A stretch of 35,783 nucleotides of DNA from Pseudomonadota bacterium (GCA_023444705.1 JAEXMB010000041.1:1-35783), one strand, 5' to 3'. Shown: positions 24,736-34,594, counted from the first letter of the stretch. Numbers and translations are program-made. The notes: a model not told the origin generated them from the sequence alone.

Positions 24736-26643
24736 TCAAATCAACGTCTGGCGCCCGACTTCGATCACGCGCGAGGCTGGCAGGCGGTAGAAATCCGTTG
24801 GCTCGCTGGCGTGGCGGTGCAGGAAGACATAGATGAAATCCTGCCACAGCGGCAGGCCATAGCGCGGATCGGCGCGCAGGCTGCGGCGGCTGAGGAACAA
24901 CGAAGTTTCCGACCAGTCAAACGTCAGGTCGACATCGGGCATGCGGCTCAGGCGGATCAGATCCCCCTGCAAATCAATATCGTCCTTAAAGCCATAGCGC
25001 ACGATCAACAGCGTAAAATCCCCATTGAGTTTTTCAACTTGAAAGCGCGATAGCGGATCGACATAAGGCTCGCCTTCCATCTGCACGGACAGCAGGATGT
25101 TTTTTTCGTGCAGCACCTTGTTGTGCGTCAGGTTCTGCGTCAGTGATGCAGGGACGATTTCCGAATTCGACGTCATGAAGAACGCCGTGCCGCTTACACG
25201 GGCCACATCGGGCCAGCGTTCGCGATAGCACGTGATGAACTTGCGCAGCTTCATGTCACGCTTGAAAGAACGGCTGTTGATGATGAAACTGCCGCGCAGC
25301 CAGATAATCATTAGCGCAACCAGCACCAATGCGATCAGCACAGGCACCCAGCCGCCCGTCATGAACTTGAGCATATTGGCGCCCAGAAACGCGCTTTCGA
25401 TCAGGATGAAGGGGCCAATGACCAGTGTGGTCTTCCACCACTTCCACTCCCAGATTTGCCAGACGACGAAAAACGCCATGATCCCGTCGACCAGCATGGC
25501 GCCGGTGACACTGATGCCATAGGTCGCCGCCAGCGCCGCCGAGGATTTGAATGCCAGCACCAGCACGATGGCACCGAACATCAGCATATAGTTGATTTGC
25601 GGCATATAGATCTGGCCGGAATTCTGCACCGAGGTATGTTTGATGTGCAGGCGCGGCAACAGGCCGAGGTTGATCGCCTGACGCGTCAGTGAATAGGCGC
25701 CGGTGATGACCGCCTGGCTAGCGATGACCGTGGCACACGTCGCCAGCAACACCAGCGGCAATTGCAGATTGGCAGGTGCCAAGTGAAAGAACGGGTTTTC
25801 AAGCGTGGACGGATCGGCCAGCACCATCGCCCCCTGCCCCAGATAATTGAGCGTCAGGCACGGAAAGACAAACCAGCCCCACGCCCCCTGAATGGGCAGG
25901 CGGCCAAAGTGGCCCAGATCGGCATAAAGCGCCTCTGCCCCCGTTACGGCCAGAAACACCGCCCCCATCGTGATCAGCCCCACCATGCCATGATCCAGCA
26001 GGAACCGTATGCCGTAAAACGGGTTGAAGGCATTGAAAATGTCGAGGTCGTCACTGATGTGCATCAAGCCAAGGATGCCCAGCGTTGAAAACCACACCAC
26101 CATCACGGGGCCGAAAATTTTTGACACCGTCGCCGTGCCATGCGACTGGCAGACGAACAGCGTCATCAGAATACCGATGGTGATGGGAATAATGTAGGGA
26201 TCAAAGACCGGCGTGACGGTTTTAAGCCCCTCGACCGCCGACAGGACAGAGATCGCTGGCGTAATCATGGAATCGCCATAGAACAGCGCCGCGCCCAAAA
26301 TGCCCAGATAAAGGAACAGCGTGGTGTCGAGGTATATAACGCGCCGTGCCAGCGCCATCAGCGCCAGTGTACCGCCCTCGCCCTTGTTGTCGATCTTCAT
26401 CAGCATCGCCACATATTTACAGGTGACGATCAGCGTCATCGACCACAGCACCAGCGACAGGATGCCAAGAATGCTGTCGCGCGTGACGACGTCTTCATGT
26501 CCCGCGACCGCATGCAACGCTTCGCGAAAGGCATAGAGCGGGCTGGTCCCGATATCGCCAAAGACCACCCCGACGGCGGCGATGCCAAGCGTAAATACGC
26601 TGGTTTTGCCAGTGCCGTGGTGGGAATGGGATGCAGCAGACAT
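24736..26643 (-). CDS. kup: Low-affinity potassium transporter Kup
   Basis: Kup-family proteins import potassium with protons across the inner membrane. The protein is 635 residues. A short His-containing N-terminus leads to about 12 membrane helices (about 15-440), with family motifs AVGVVFGDIGTSPLYAFRE, DNKGEGGTLALMAL, GDSMITPAISVLSAVEGL and FLAVTGAEALYADLGHFG. The hydrophilic C-terminal domain (about 465-635) is cytoplasmic. The frame is open to 26700, but the ATG at 26643 gives the expected N-terminus. It lies 124 bases after the ABC exporter gene on the same strand, a gap that contains a 6-bp inverted repeat (CGCCTG/CAGGCG) but no clear promoter or terminator. Confidence 0.95.
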   Translation of the reverse strand: MSAASHSHHGTGKTSVFTLGIAAVGVVFGDIGTSPLYAFREALHAVAGHEDVVTRDSILGILSLVLWSMTLIVTCKYVAMLMKIDNKGEGGTLALMALARRVIYLDTTLFLYLGILGAALFYGDSMITPAISVLSAVEGLKTVTPVFDPYIIPITIGILMTLFVCQSHGTATVSKIFGPVMVVWFSTLGILGLMHISDDLDIFNAFNPFYGIRFLLDHGMVGLITMGAVFLAVTGAEALYADLGHFGRLPIQGAWGWFVFPCLTLNYLGQGAMVLADPSTLENPFFHLAPANLQLPLVLLATCATVIASQAVITGAYSLTRQAINLGLLPRLHIKHTSVQNSGQIYMPQINYMLMFGAIVLVLAFKSSAALAATYGISVTGAMLVDGIMAFFVVWQIWEWKWWKTTLVIGPFILIESAFLGANMLKFMTGGWVPVLIALVLVALMIIWLRGSFIINSRSFKRDMKLRKFITCYRERWPDVARVSGTAFFMTSNSEIVPASLTQNLTHNKVLHEKNILLSVQMEGEPYVDPLSRFQVEKLNGDFTLLIVRYGFKDDIDLQGDLIRLSRMPDVDLTFDWSETSLFLSRRSLRADPRYGLPLWQDFIYVFLHRHASEPTDFYRLPASRVIEVGRQTLI

Positions 26644-26767
26644 ATGTAGAGGCCTTGGAAGGGAACAAAAGGACTCGGCCTGGAAATGGCCGCACGTCAT
26701 ATGTGACTCATACGCCTGCTAGGCACAGGCGCAAGGGGTTTATAAATTCCAAAGCAAAATCAGAATG

Positions 26768-28621
26768 TTACCCTTCAATCGGGTCAATCTGCGGCTTGGC
26801 AGGTGCCTTGCCCGGCATCGCTTCGGGAAGGAAGCCGCCGGCCTGCAGAGACCACAGGCGCGCAAAGGTCCCGCCCGCCGCCATCAGACTGCTGAACGTG
26901 CCGTCTTCGACGATCTTGCCGCGGTCCATCACGATGATGCGGTCCATATGGCTGAGTGTGGACAGGCGGTGAGCGATGACGATCGTCGTGCGCCCCTGCA
27001 TCGCCACCGCCATCGCGCGCTGGATATGGATTTCGGTTTCGCTATCGAGCGCGGCCGTCGCCTCGTCAAGCACCAGAATAGGCGCATTCTTGACGATGGC
27101 GCGCGCAATCGCGATGCGCTGGCGCTGGCCGCCCGACAGCTTGACCCCGCGCTCACCCACCAGCGTATCGTATCCTTCGCTCAGGCGCGCGATGAAATCG
27201 GCGGCCTCGGCGGCGCGGGCGGCTTCCTCCACATCCTCGCGCGTGGCGCTGGCGCGGCCATAGCCGATATTCTCGGCCAGCGTTCGGTGGAACATCATCG
27301 GCTCCTGCGGAATAACGGCGATGGCCGCATGCAGGCTATCAAGCGTAACCTCGGCAATGTTCTGCCCGTCGACGTATACACCGCCATCCTTGACGTCGTA
27401 GGCGCGCAACAAAAGCTGACAAAGCGAGGTCTTGCCAGCCCCGCTCAACCCGACCAGCCCTACTTTTTCCCCGCCTTTGATGATCAGGTTCAGGCCGTGA
27501 AACAGCGACTGCCCGTTGGGATAGTCAAAATACACATCGCGGAATTCGATCTCGCCCGTCGCGACCTCGAGCGTGCGCGAGGCCGGTTGGTCGATGATAG
27601 AGAGCGGCGTTGAAATCTTGTGCAGGGAATCCTGCAGGATACCGATGTCGTCGAATTTGGAGCTGAGCAACGACACCGTCCCCGCCAGCGCGCCGAACAG
27701 GTTGGTCACCAGACCGACTGCCATCGCCAGTTCCCCCGGCGTCACGTCGCCCGTCTGCCAGCCATAGACCACAAGCCCCATGAAGCCGAGGTAGAAGAAC
27801 GTCATGATGAAATCGAAACTGCCCCAGAACCAGCTGACATAGACCAGACGGTCGCGGTAGGCCGTGGTGATTTCGTCATGCGCGGTGCCAAGGCGGCGTT
27901 TTTCCTCGGGCCAGCCGACGTTTTGCTGCACGATTTGCAGGTTGGTCACGCTGTCGACAATATAACCCGTCAGGCGCGAGGCGGCCTCGGCATTGCGGGT
28001 GGAAATATTGGTCCAACGCGGCGCGGTCAGCAAGGCGCCGATGATGCAGAAGATAATGGTAGCAAAGACGAAAATGGTCAGTGTGGGCGTCAGCGCCCAC
28101 AACAATATGCCCGCCGTCACGAAACGCGTCAGCAGCGGCATGATGTTATGCTGGATTTTCTCGCGCAGGCCGCCGATGACATCGCCCGCGCGGCGCACAT
28201 GGTTGGCCAGCACGCCCGCGAAATTGTTTTGCAGGAAATACTGGCTTTGCTGGATCAGGCGGCTGAACAGCAATTCGCGCGTGGTGTTGAGCAACACCGG
28301 AACATACTGGCGGTCGAAATACTCGCGCAGGCGAAATGCCGCGCTGCGCACTGTCCAGATCACGGTGAACAGGATCAGCTCGTGCGTGATCGGCTCCCAT
28401 ATCGCAGAGCCGATGTCAGGGCTTGCCGCCATCAGCACGCCGACGATGCGGCCCAGCGACCAGGTGATAAGAATATCGCCCGCGTTGGCAGCCATCTCGC
28501 ACAGGCAGGCGGCAACACCCTGCCACTTCATTTTGGTCGGGCAATGCCGCAACAGATAGGCGATGAATCCCCACGCCGTGTTGGGCGTTTGCGGAATACG
28601 CTTGGCGATAAAATGCATCAT
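26768..28621 (-). CDS. ABC transporter with fused membrane and ATPase domains (exporter type)
   Basis: This is a half-size ABC exporter of 617 residues that should work as a homodimer in the inner membrane. Six helices lie in about 30-320, including ELILFTVIWTVRSAAF, FVTAGILLWALTPTLTIFVFATII and FDFIMTFFYLGFMGLVVYG. The ATPase has Walker A GLSGAGKT (391-398), Q-loop VIPQEPMMFHRT, signature LSGGQRQR (495-502) and Walker B ILVLDE (515-520). The domain layout fits the MsbA/ATM1-like group; the substrate is unknown. The GGGGA about 9 bases before the tandem ATGs supports 28621. It is divergent from nnr across 163 bases. Confidence 0.9.
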   Translation of the reverse strand: MMHFIAKRIPQTPNTAWGFIAYLLRHCPTKMKWQGVAACLCEMAANAGDILITWSLGRIVGVLMAASPDIGSAIWEPITHELILFTVIWTVRSAAFRLREYFDRQYVPVLLNTTRELLFSRLIQQSQYFLQNNFAGVLANHVRRAGDVIGGLREKIQHNIMPLLTRFVTAGILLWALTPTLTIFVFATIIFCIIGALLTAPRWTNISTRNAEAASRLTGYIVDSVTNLQIVQQNVGWPEEKRRLGTAHDEITTAYRDRLVYVSWFWGSFDFIMTFFYLGFMGLVVYGWQTGDVTPGELAMAVGLVTNLFGALAGTVSLLSSKFDDIGILQDSLHKISTPLSIIDQPASRTLEVATGEIEFRDVYFDYPNGQSLFHGLNLIIKGGEKVGLVGLSGAGKTSLCQLLLRAYDVKDGGVYVDGQNIAEVTLDSLHAAIAVIPQEPMMFHRTLAENIGYGRASATREDVEEAARAAEAADFIARLSEGYDTLVGERGVKLSGGQRQRIAIARAIVKNAPILVLDEATAALDSETEIHIQRAMAVAMQGRTTIVIAHRLSTLSHMDRIIVMDRGKIVEDGTFSSLMAAGGTFARLWSLQAGGFLPEAMPGKAPAKPQIDPIEG

Positions 28622-28784
28622 GACGACCAATCCCCTGCCGGTAGCGGAAAACAGACTATATGTAGCAAAACCGCCATATGCGTGCCAGCAGTGGCAATAA
28701 AAAAACCGCCCTTGTGGCCCCCGCGCCACGACGATAGGATAGCGGGGTTTCCATCATCCACCGCTTTCAGCCGGAATTATCCAC

Positions 28785-30275
28785 ATGTTCGAGATTCTGA
28801 CAGCAGAAGAAATGCGCCGCGCCGATCAGGCCGCCATCGCTGGCGGCACCAAAGGCATCGAATTGATGACGGCTGCGGGCCAGGCCGTTGTCCAACGTAT
28901 CATGCAGGATTACACCCCCTGCCCTGTGCTGGTGCTGTGCGGCAAAGGCAACAACGGCGGTGACGGTTTCATCGTGGCAAGCCTGCTGGAAAAATCGGGA
29001 TGGCCGGTACGCGTGGCCTGCCTTGCCAAAACGACGGATCTCAAAGGCGACGCTGCCCTCGCCGCAAAAACATTCGGCGGCAAGGTCGAGGCGCTGAACT
29101 CAAACCTCGGCATCAAGGATGCGCGCATTGTTATTGACGCAGTATTCGGCACAGGTTTTACCGGCGCGCTTGAACCCGAACTTGTCACCCTGTTCGACAA
29201 GGTCCGCGCCAAAGCGCCCGTTGTCATTGCCGTCGACCTGCCCAGCGGTATCGAAGCCGACAGCGGCGCTATCGCCGAAGGCACGCTCAAGGCCGATATC
29301 ACCGTCACCTTTTGCCGCCGCAAGGTCGCGCACATGATCTATCCCGCGCGCGCCATGTGCGGGCGCGTCGTGCGCAGTGACATCGGCATCGACGACGCAA
29401 CCGTCAGCGCGCAAAACGCGCTGGCATTTGAAAACAATCCCGCCCTGTGGCTGGCCAGCCTGCCCGTTCCCGATGCAGCCAGCAACAAGTTCACGCGCGG
29501 CCATGTCAGCGTTTATGGCGGCACTTGCCGCACGGGAGCGGCCGCATTGTCGGCACGCGCCGCACAGCGTGCGGGGGCCGGACTTGTCAGCATCGCAAGC
29601 CCGCAGGCAAGCGAGCTTTACTACCGCCTTGCCGCAGCCAGCCTGATGGTCGATACCTGTGACACGCTTGACGAATATAAAGCCATCCTTGCCGACGACC
29701 GCCGCAACGCCGTAGTGATCGGCCCCGGCGCCCTGCCCGCCCAGGGCGGGGAGGAAGAACTGCGTGCCGCCGTTGCCGCCGTGATTGAAACACCCAAGGC
29801 CGCCGTGTTTGACGGCGACGTGTTCCGCGCGTTCGAGCATCACCCCTCGCATCTTCTTGGCCATCTTGATCCCGCGCGCCATGTTCTTACCCCGCATGCG
29901 GGGGAGTTCCTGCGCCTGTTCGGATCACCCGAGGGATGCAAGCTCGACCAGGCACGCGCCGCCGCAAAGAAGGCCAATGCGATCGTCGTCTATAAAGGCC
30001 CTGATACCATCATCGCCGCACCCGAAGGTCTGGCTGTCATCGACGTGTCCGGCCCGCCCACGCTGGCCACCGCCGGTTCGGGCGATGTGCTGGCGGGCAT
30101 GATCGCCGGATTCGCGGCACAGGGCATGCCGCCATTCTTTGCCGCATGCGCCGCCGTCTATTTACATAGCCAATCCGCGCGGCTGCACGGCCTCGGCCTG
30201 ACGGCGGAGGATATTATTTCCAATATTCATCAAGCACTTAATAACCTGTTCGATATTAATTCACCCGATCGCTAA
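28785..30275 (+). CDS. nnr: Bifunctional NAD(P)HX epimerase/dehydratase
   Basis: The enzyme repairs hydrated NADH and NADPH: an epimerase domain interconverts R and S forms, and an ADP/ATP-dependent dehydratase restores the cofactor. The protein is 496 residues. The N-terminal YjeF domain (about 1-215) has MRRADQAAI and CGKGNNGGDGFIVA (52-65), and VVIAVDLPSGIEADSGA. The C-terminal ribokinase-like domain (about 225-490) has KFTRGHVSVYGG, VVIGPGALP, LTPHAGEFLRLFG, VVYKGPDTIIAAPEG and GSGDVLAGMIAGFAAQG. Both domains look complete. The ribosome binding site is weak. It is a single gene with the hydrolase cluster starting 79 bases downstream. Confidence 0.95.
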   Translation: MFEILTAEEMRRADQAAIAGGTKGIELMTAAGQAVVQRIMQDYTPCPVLVLCGKGNNGGDGFIVASLLEKSGWPVRVACLAKTTDLKGDAALAAKTFGGKVEALNSNLGIKDARIVIDAVFGTGFTGALEPELVTLFDKVRAKAPVVIAVDLPSGIEADSGAIAEGTLKADITVTFCRRKVAHMIYPARAMCGRVVRSDIGIDDATVSAQNALAFENNPALWLASLPVPDAASNKFTRGHVSVYGGTCRTGAAALSARAAQRAGAGLVSIASPQASELYYRLAAASLMVDTCDTLDEYKAILADDRRNAVVIGPGALPAQGGEEELRAAVAAVIETPKAAVFDGDVFRAFEHHPSHLLGHLDPARHVLTPHAGEFLRLFGSPEGCKLDQARAAAKKANAIVVYKGPDTIIAAPEGLAVIDVSGPPTLATAGSGDVLAGMIAGFAAQGMPPFFAACAAVYLHSQSARLHGLGLTAEDIISNIHQALNNLFDINSPDR

Positions 30276-30354
30276 AATTTTAATCAATTCCACACTAACC
30301 CCGATTTATGATAAGATAATTGGATAGTTAGCACGATAAACGGGGGTTTGTGCG

Positions 30355-33300
30355 GTGAAGCTGGGTTTCAAAGCAGAGACAACAGGCCATTCATCAGCCA
30401 TCAGCAAAAAACTGCGCTTTGCCATCAGCGCGAGCATGGTTGTGCTTGCGCTCGCCGTTGCCCCCCTTGCTGTCGCGCAAACCCAAACACCGCCGCCCGC
30501 AGCCGGCGGCTCCTCCCTGCCCACCGCGGCTGAAGCCACCAGTATCATTACGCAATCCGTCGGTGGCAACGCGCAGGCCGCCAACCAGATTATCCAGGCA
30601 CTCGGCGGCGACCCCGTCACCGCGCTGAATGCCTTTACCAACGGCAATGCCTCCTCCTCGCTTGGCAGCGCGCTTGGCGGCACCAATGCCGTCAACATGC
30701 TGACGCAGGCAATGGGCACCGGCAACGCGCTGTCCGCGCTGACGGGCGCGCTTGGCCAGAATGGCTCCATCAATGCGCTTGTCGGCGCAATGGGCGGCAA
30801 TAACGCTATCGGCTCATTGGCGGGATCGCTGCTTGGCAACAGCAGCGCGATTTCATCCCTGCAAGCGGCCCTTGGCGGCAATACGCAAGGCCTGCAGGCT
30901 CTTTCGTCTTTCCTTGGCGGCAACACGGGTGCGCTTTCCACTCTGACCAGTGCGCTTGGCGGCACTAACGGCGCGCTGTCCGCGCTGACGGGCGCGCTTG
31001 GCGCCAATGGTGCCCTCTCCGCGCTCAGCGGCGCGCTTGGCGCTGATGGCGCGCTGTCCGCGCTGACCAATGCCTTGGGTGCAAGTGGCGCGTTGAACGC
31101 GCTGACCGGTGCGCTCGGCGGCCAGATCACCGAATTGCTGGGGGGGCTTGGCCTGTCCACCGTCTGCGGCACCGCCGCGCTGACAGGGACCTTTGCCGTT
31201 CCCGCGTGCGAACAAACGGCTGACAGCCGCTCGATCGAATACGTACAGGAAGAACCAGGCGGCAAAGAGATCGCCAAAAAGATCGAAGAAACCCATACCG
31301 ACCGCCTGCTGCCCGCCATGAAAGACCGCACCGCGCAGCTGAGTGCGGGCGTATCCGATCAAAGCCGCCAGCTCGGCTCGATCGTCGATGCGGCGCAAAT
31401 GGGCGACGCACAACGCGATATCGAGCGCGAGGAGCTTGATACACGCCAAGGTCTGCAACAACACGAACAAAGCTGCGCCCTGCCCACCAGCGGCCCAGCG
31501 CTTGCGCAAACACACCGCGCCGGCGCCGCCCTCGCCCGCGCACTTGTCGAAGATTTCACCAAGCGCAACAACCCGGTACCCGGCACCACCGCCGCGCGCG
31601 GATATGGCGCCGTCATCGCAGAACGCTATGAAACCTATTGCAAGTACTTCGTTGATCCCGAGGACAACAACGGCGTGAACGCCTGTACGCAAGCCATGCA
31701 GGAAGCCGCCGCCGCCGAAGAAGCGCCTGCCGGTGCAACGCCTGCTGACGGCGCAACGCCCAGCACCCCCACAAGCCCCGCCCCTGCAACACCGGCACCC
31801 GCCGACGCCGATGCGTCCGATAGCGGCGATGGGGAACAAACGATCGGTCTGGCCGCGCGTCCCAATGCTGATATTGACGTCGAGCAATTACTGTTCAAAG
31901 ACACCATCGATATTGATGACACGCCGACGCGCGCCGCCGTCGAAGCTTTGCTCGACAACCTTGTCCAATCGCGCCCCTATCCGATGCTGACGCCGGAGGA
32001 ACTCAACAGCGCCGCTGGTACGGAGTGGACCGTCAGGAAAGAGCGTCTTGAAACCCTGCGCAAGATCGCAGCCGACGTGGTCGCGGGCATGGTCTCGCGC
32101 CGTATCGGCATCCCCCTGCCGCAGACCGTTTCCGAAGGCACGCCGATGAACCCGATGGAAGGTGGCCCGTCCGGACAGTGCAACGTCCCCGCCGAAGCCG
32201 GTGACGCCAATACAAAGGCCGTTGCCTATGCGAACTACTGGAGAAATCGCAGTGTTCAAATCGGGCGGTTCAACCGCAATCCCCCAGGCAAAAGAGGCGG
32301 CACTCTATGCCAGCGTTTATCATACGAAGCATCGGGCGGTGTTATGAGCGGCAGCGAAGCCGCTCACAGAGCGGTCTTTGGCAATGCCCCGAGCCGTGCC
32401 ACCCCTTCACCCACAAGAAGCGGCGGTAGTGCGCCTGCCGCACTCGCTGCGTGGTACCACTTCCGCCGCACTGGCGTTGCGCAGTCGGATATGAGCCAGA
32501 TTAAGCCCGGCGACCTTGTTTACATGGTCAAGCACAACAGGGCCGCCGCCGCAGAAAGAAGTTATATGGCAGGTAATTGCCAGACGTATCGTGATGGTTG
32601 CGAAGCGGGCCATACAGGCGTCTATATGGGTGGTGGCGAGATGTGTCACGTTTTCAAGCAGAATTATACACCCATTCTTTGCGATGCGCTGTCCAACCGC
32701 AACAACACATATAAAATCCTTGGCTTCGTGCGCCCCTCCGGCGTGAATGCGGATGTGGCGGATTGCGAGTTCGATTACAACGAAGGCACGCAGCCCGGAC
32801 AGCCGACAACAATTACTTCCGGCCCGCGCGTGGGCCAGCAAACCGGTGCAGCACCCGACCCCACCCCGCCTTCACGCGAAACACCGACCGAGGCAACGCC
32901 GGTGACGCCACCGGAAGGTTCGCGCTCGCGCGGCGGCTATGACGCTTATAAAACAGCGCTTGGTTTCCGTGAATCCGGTCAGGAAGGCTCGGCCAACGGC
33001 CTGTGCAACAACGGCGGCCGCGTCAACTATTCCGGCCAAACGCGCGGCGGCTATCGTTGCGTCAACAACCTTGGCTACATGGGTAAATACCAGTTTGGCC
33101 AGATTGCGCTTATCGATGTCGGCTGCAAAGACAGAAGCGGCCGATGGAAAGCATGTTTTGGCAGCACCATGCGCCGCGGTTCCGCCGACTTCCTTGAAAA
33201 CCCGAGTGTGCAGGAAGGCGCCATCAACCGTCTCAATGATAACCAGTGGCGATATATCGAGACCGCCAAGAACTCCGTATGCCAGCGTATGGGCGGCTTG

Positions 33301-33900
33301 CTTTTGACCCACTCGGGCATGATCGCAGGCTCGCACCTGGTCGGCCATACCGCGGTCAAGGCGTTCGTACGCTCCAATGGCCGCGAAGTCCGCCGCGACG
33401 GTAACGGCACGCGCATCACCGAGTACATGCACCTGCTGGGCGGCTATACCGTACCCTTTGGCGTCGGCAACTACCGCAGCGGCAACTGCCCTGGCGACAT
33501 GGTCGCTGCCTTTGGCCCCGGCACCGCACCTTCGGGCGACAGCACGGACTCTGACGGCATGACCTACGGCGATTACTACACGCCGCCCCCGCCGCGCCCG
33601 GTGAAAGACATCATCCGCGAAATCCGTCAGCGTGCAGGCGTTCCGGCAAGCGAGATCGGCCAGGACCCCAGCTATAACGAAATCATGCTGGCGATGACGA
33701 AAGAGCGTTTCTTTGACCCGAGCTTCTTCGCCCAGATCACCGACAGCGTACCCGCGATGCAAAACAACGAACTGGCGCTCAACGCCTATATCGCCATGAC
33801 TTTGCAGGACATCGAAATGCTGCAAGAGCAGATCAACGCGCTGGTCGCAGCACGGGCGTCGTTGCGCATTGAGGAGCTTGAGCGTAAAAACGGCAAGTAA
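30355..33900 (+). CDS. Large secreted multidomain protein with repeat domain, NlpC/P60-like and lysozyme-like domains
   Basis: I cannot match this 1181-residue protein to a named one. A long signal sequence (core about 20-41, cleavage AVA-QT) exports it. Residues 81-258 are about thirteen Ala/Leu/Gly repeats of about 13 residues. Residues 290-450 are helical and carry C374, C429 and C444 (YETYCKYFVDPEDNNGVNAC). A Pro/Ala linker (455-490) and a helical part (505-590) follow. Residues 605-800 resemble NlpC/P60 peptidases: C652 in TLCQRLSYEAS, IKPGDLVYM, and H753 in GHTGVYMGGGEMCHV. Residues 860-1050 resemble lysozyme/transglycosylases: E873 in GFRESG, and LGYMGKYQFGQIAL. The C-terminal 1085-1181 is helical. 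GTG start, GGGGG 8 bases upstream. It probably cuts peptidoglycan in the periplasm; the flanking scaffold may be of secretion-system origin, which is unverified. Confidence 0.85.
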   Translation: MKLGFKAETTGHSSAISKKLRFAISASMVVLALAVAPLAVAQTQTPPPAAGGSSLPTAAEATSIITQSVGGNAQAANQIIQALGGDPVTALNAFTNGNASSSLGSALGGTNAVNMLTQAMGTGNALSALTGALGQNGSINALVGAMGGNNAIGSLAGSLLGNSSAISSLQAALGGNTQGLQALSSFLGGNTGALSTLTSALGGTNGALSALTGALGANGALSALSGALGADGALSALTNALGASGALNALTGALGGQITELLGGLGLSTVCGTAALTGTFAVPACEQTADSRSIEYVQEEPGGKEIAKKIEETHTDRLLPAMKDRTAQLSAGVSDQSRQLGSIVDAAQMGDAQRDIEREELDTRQGLQQHEQSCALPTSGPALAQTHRAGAALARALVEDFTKRNNPVPGTTAARGYGAVIAERYETYCKYFVDPEDNNGVNACTQAMQEAAAAEEAPAGATPADGATPSTPTSPAPATPAPADADASDSGDGEQTIGLAARPNADIDVEQLLFKDTIDIDDTPTRAAVEALLDNLVQSRPYPMLTPEELNSAAGTEWTVRKERLETLRKIAADVVAGMVSRRIGIPLPQTVSEGTPMNPMEGGPSGQCNVPAEAGDANTKAVAYANYWRNRSVQIGRFNRNPPGKRGGTLCQRLSYEASGGVMSGSEAAHRAVFGNAPSRATPSPTRSGGSAPAALAAWYHFRRTGVAQSDMSQIKPGDLVYMVKHNRAAAAERSYMAGNCQTYRDGCEAGHTGVYMGGGEMCHVFKQNYTPILCDALSNRNNTYKILGFVRPSGVNADVADCEFDYNEGTQPGQPTTITSGPRVGQQTGAAPDPTPPSRETPTEATPVTPPEGSRSRGGYDAYKTALGFRESGQEGSANGLCNNGGRVNYSGQTRGGYRCVNNLGYMGKYQFGQIALIDVGCKDRSGRWKACFGSTMRRGSADFLENPSVQEGAINRLNDNQWRYIETAKNSVCQRMGGLLLTHSGMIAGSHLVGHTAVKAFVRSNGREVRRDGNGTRITEYMHLLGGYTVPFGVGNYRSGNCPGDMVAAFGPGTAPSGDSTDSDGMTYGDYYTPPPPRPVKDIIREIRQRAGVPASEIGQDPSYNEIMLAMTKERFFDPSFFAQITDSVPAMQNNELALNAYIAMTLQDIEMLQEQINALVAARASLRIEELERKNGK
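30595..31128 (+). repeat. Coding tandem repeat, about 39 bp per unit
   Basis: Roughly thirteen imperfect units encode the pattern L-G-x-x-G-A-L-S-A-L-x-G-A. The last units (about 30999-31115) are the most regular. Two 31-base stretches, 30726-30756 and 30972-31002, are identical and 246 bases apart, a sign of recent internal duplication or gene conversion. Confidence 0.85.
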
Positions 33901-33963
33901 TAACAAGGCTTGCCCGCGGCGCAGCACAGGAATTCTGACATGCCTTCTTTCACGGAGATACTA

Positions 33964-34572
33964 ATGAAAACTCGCAAGCGCCTTTTGGCTGCCGCAGGTA
34001 CACTTGCTCTCATGCTGGCGGGCACGCCTCTGGCATCATCCGGCGCGATGGCACAAACCGCACCGCCAGCCGGCAGCACGGCCACCGAACAACCAGCGAC
34101 AGCGCCCCTGCCGCAAAAAGGCGAAACCGCCCGTCAGTTCGGCGAAGCCAACAGCCGCTACACGATAGAATTTACCCGCTACACATCGCTTAGCCAGTTG
34201 AACAAGCAAATACCCGAAACACGCGAATTGCTTGAGCAGCTCAAGAAAAACGACGAAACCTATCTGGTCCCCACACAAGGCGGCGCCAGCAAAGTATCTG
34301 ACACGCTTTATGTTTTTCAAGACACCAGCTTTGGCAGCTGCGGCAGTCTTGGATGCGCCCACGTCGCTTTTATGCGCCATGAAGACGGATCGTTTACAAA
34401 TGTCCTGAATGTCAGCATTCCCGGCCCCATCGCGGTCAAGACGGTAAACGGCGAACAATCACTGCTGCTGTGTACGCACGAAGGGCAGTTCGTCGAATGG
34501 AAGATGCAGGGACGCGAAATGGAACCCGTGCCCGTACCGCTTGACGCACCGCGCGAAAGCTGTGCGCCATAA
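33964..34572 (+). CDS. Exported four-cysteine protein, paralogue A
   Basis: The product is 202 residues, with a signal peptide (MKTRKRLLAAAGTLALMLAG, cleavage AMA-QT near 30) and a Pro/Ala/Thr-rich linker (33-55). The folded part carries C126-x4-C131 (SFGSCGSLGCAHVAF), C170 (SLLLCTHEG) and C200 two residues from the end, probably two disulfides. Strand-like segments (LYVFQD, VAFMRHEDGSFTNVLNVS, GQFVEWKMQGREMEPV) suggest a beta-rich domain. I do not recognise the family. It has the same cysteine pattern and segment order as the next gene. GGAGA lies 6 bases before the ATG at 33964, and the gap from the previous gene is 63 bases, so an operon is likely. Confidence 0.8.
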   Translation: MKTRKRLLAAAGTLALMLAGTPLASSGAMAQTAPPAGSTATEQPATAPLPQKGETARQFGEANSRYTIEFTRYTSLSQLNKQIPETRELLEQLKKNDETYLVPTQGGASKVSDTLYVFQDTSFGSCGSLGCAHVAFMRHEDGSFTNVLNVSIPGPIAVKTVNGEQSLLLCTHEGQFVEWKMQGREMEPVPVPLDAPRESCAP

Positions 34573-34594
34573 TAAAATCAAGGAGAGACAGGAC

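Noticed and set aside
30726..31002. Regular GC-rich repeats as a CRISPR array
   Set aside because: The repeats have no unique spacers, keep the reading frame and encode a continuous repeat domain.
30853..31887. Minus-strand open frames opposite the repeat region of the large secreted protein
   Set aside because: Long only because the repeat on the other strand lacks stops in reverse; no start signals and repetitive Arg/Gly composition.
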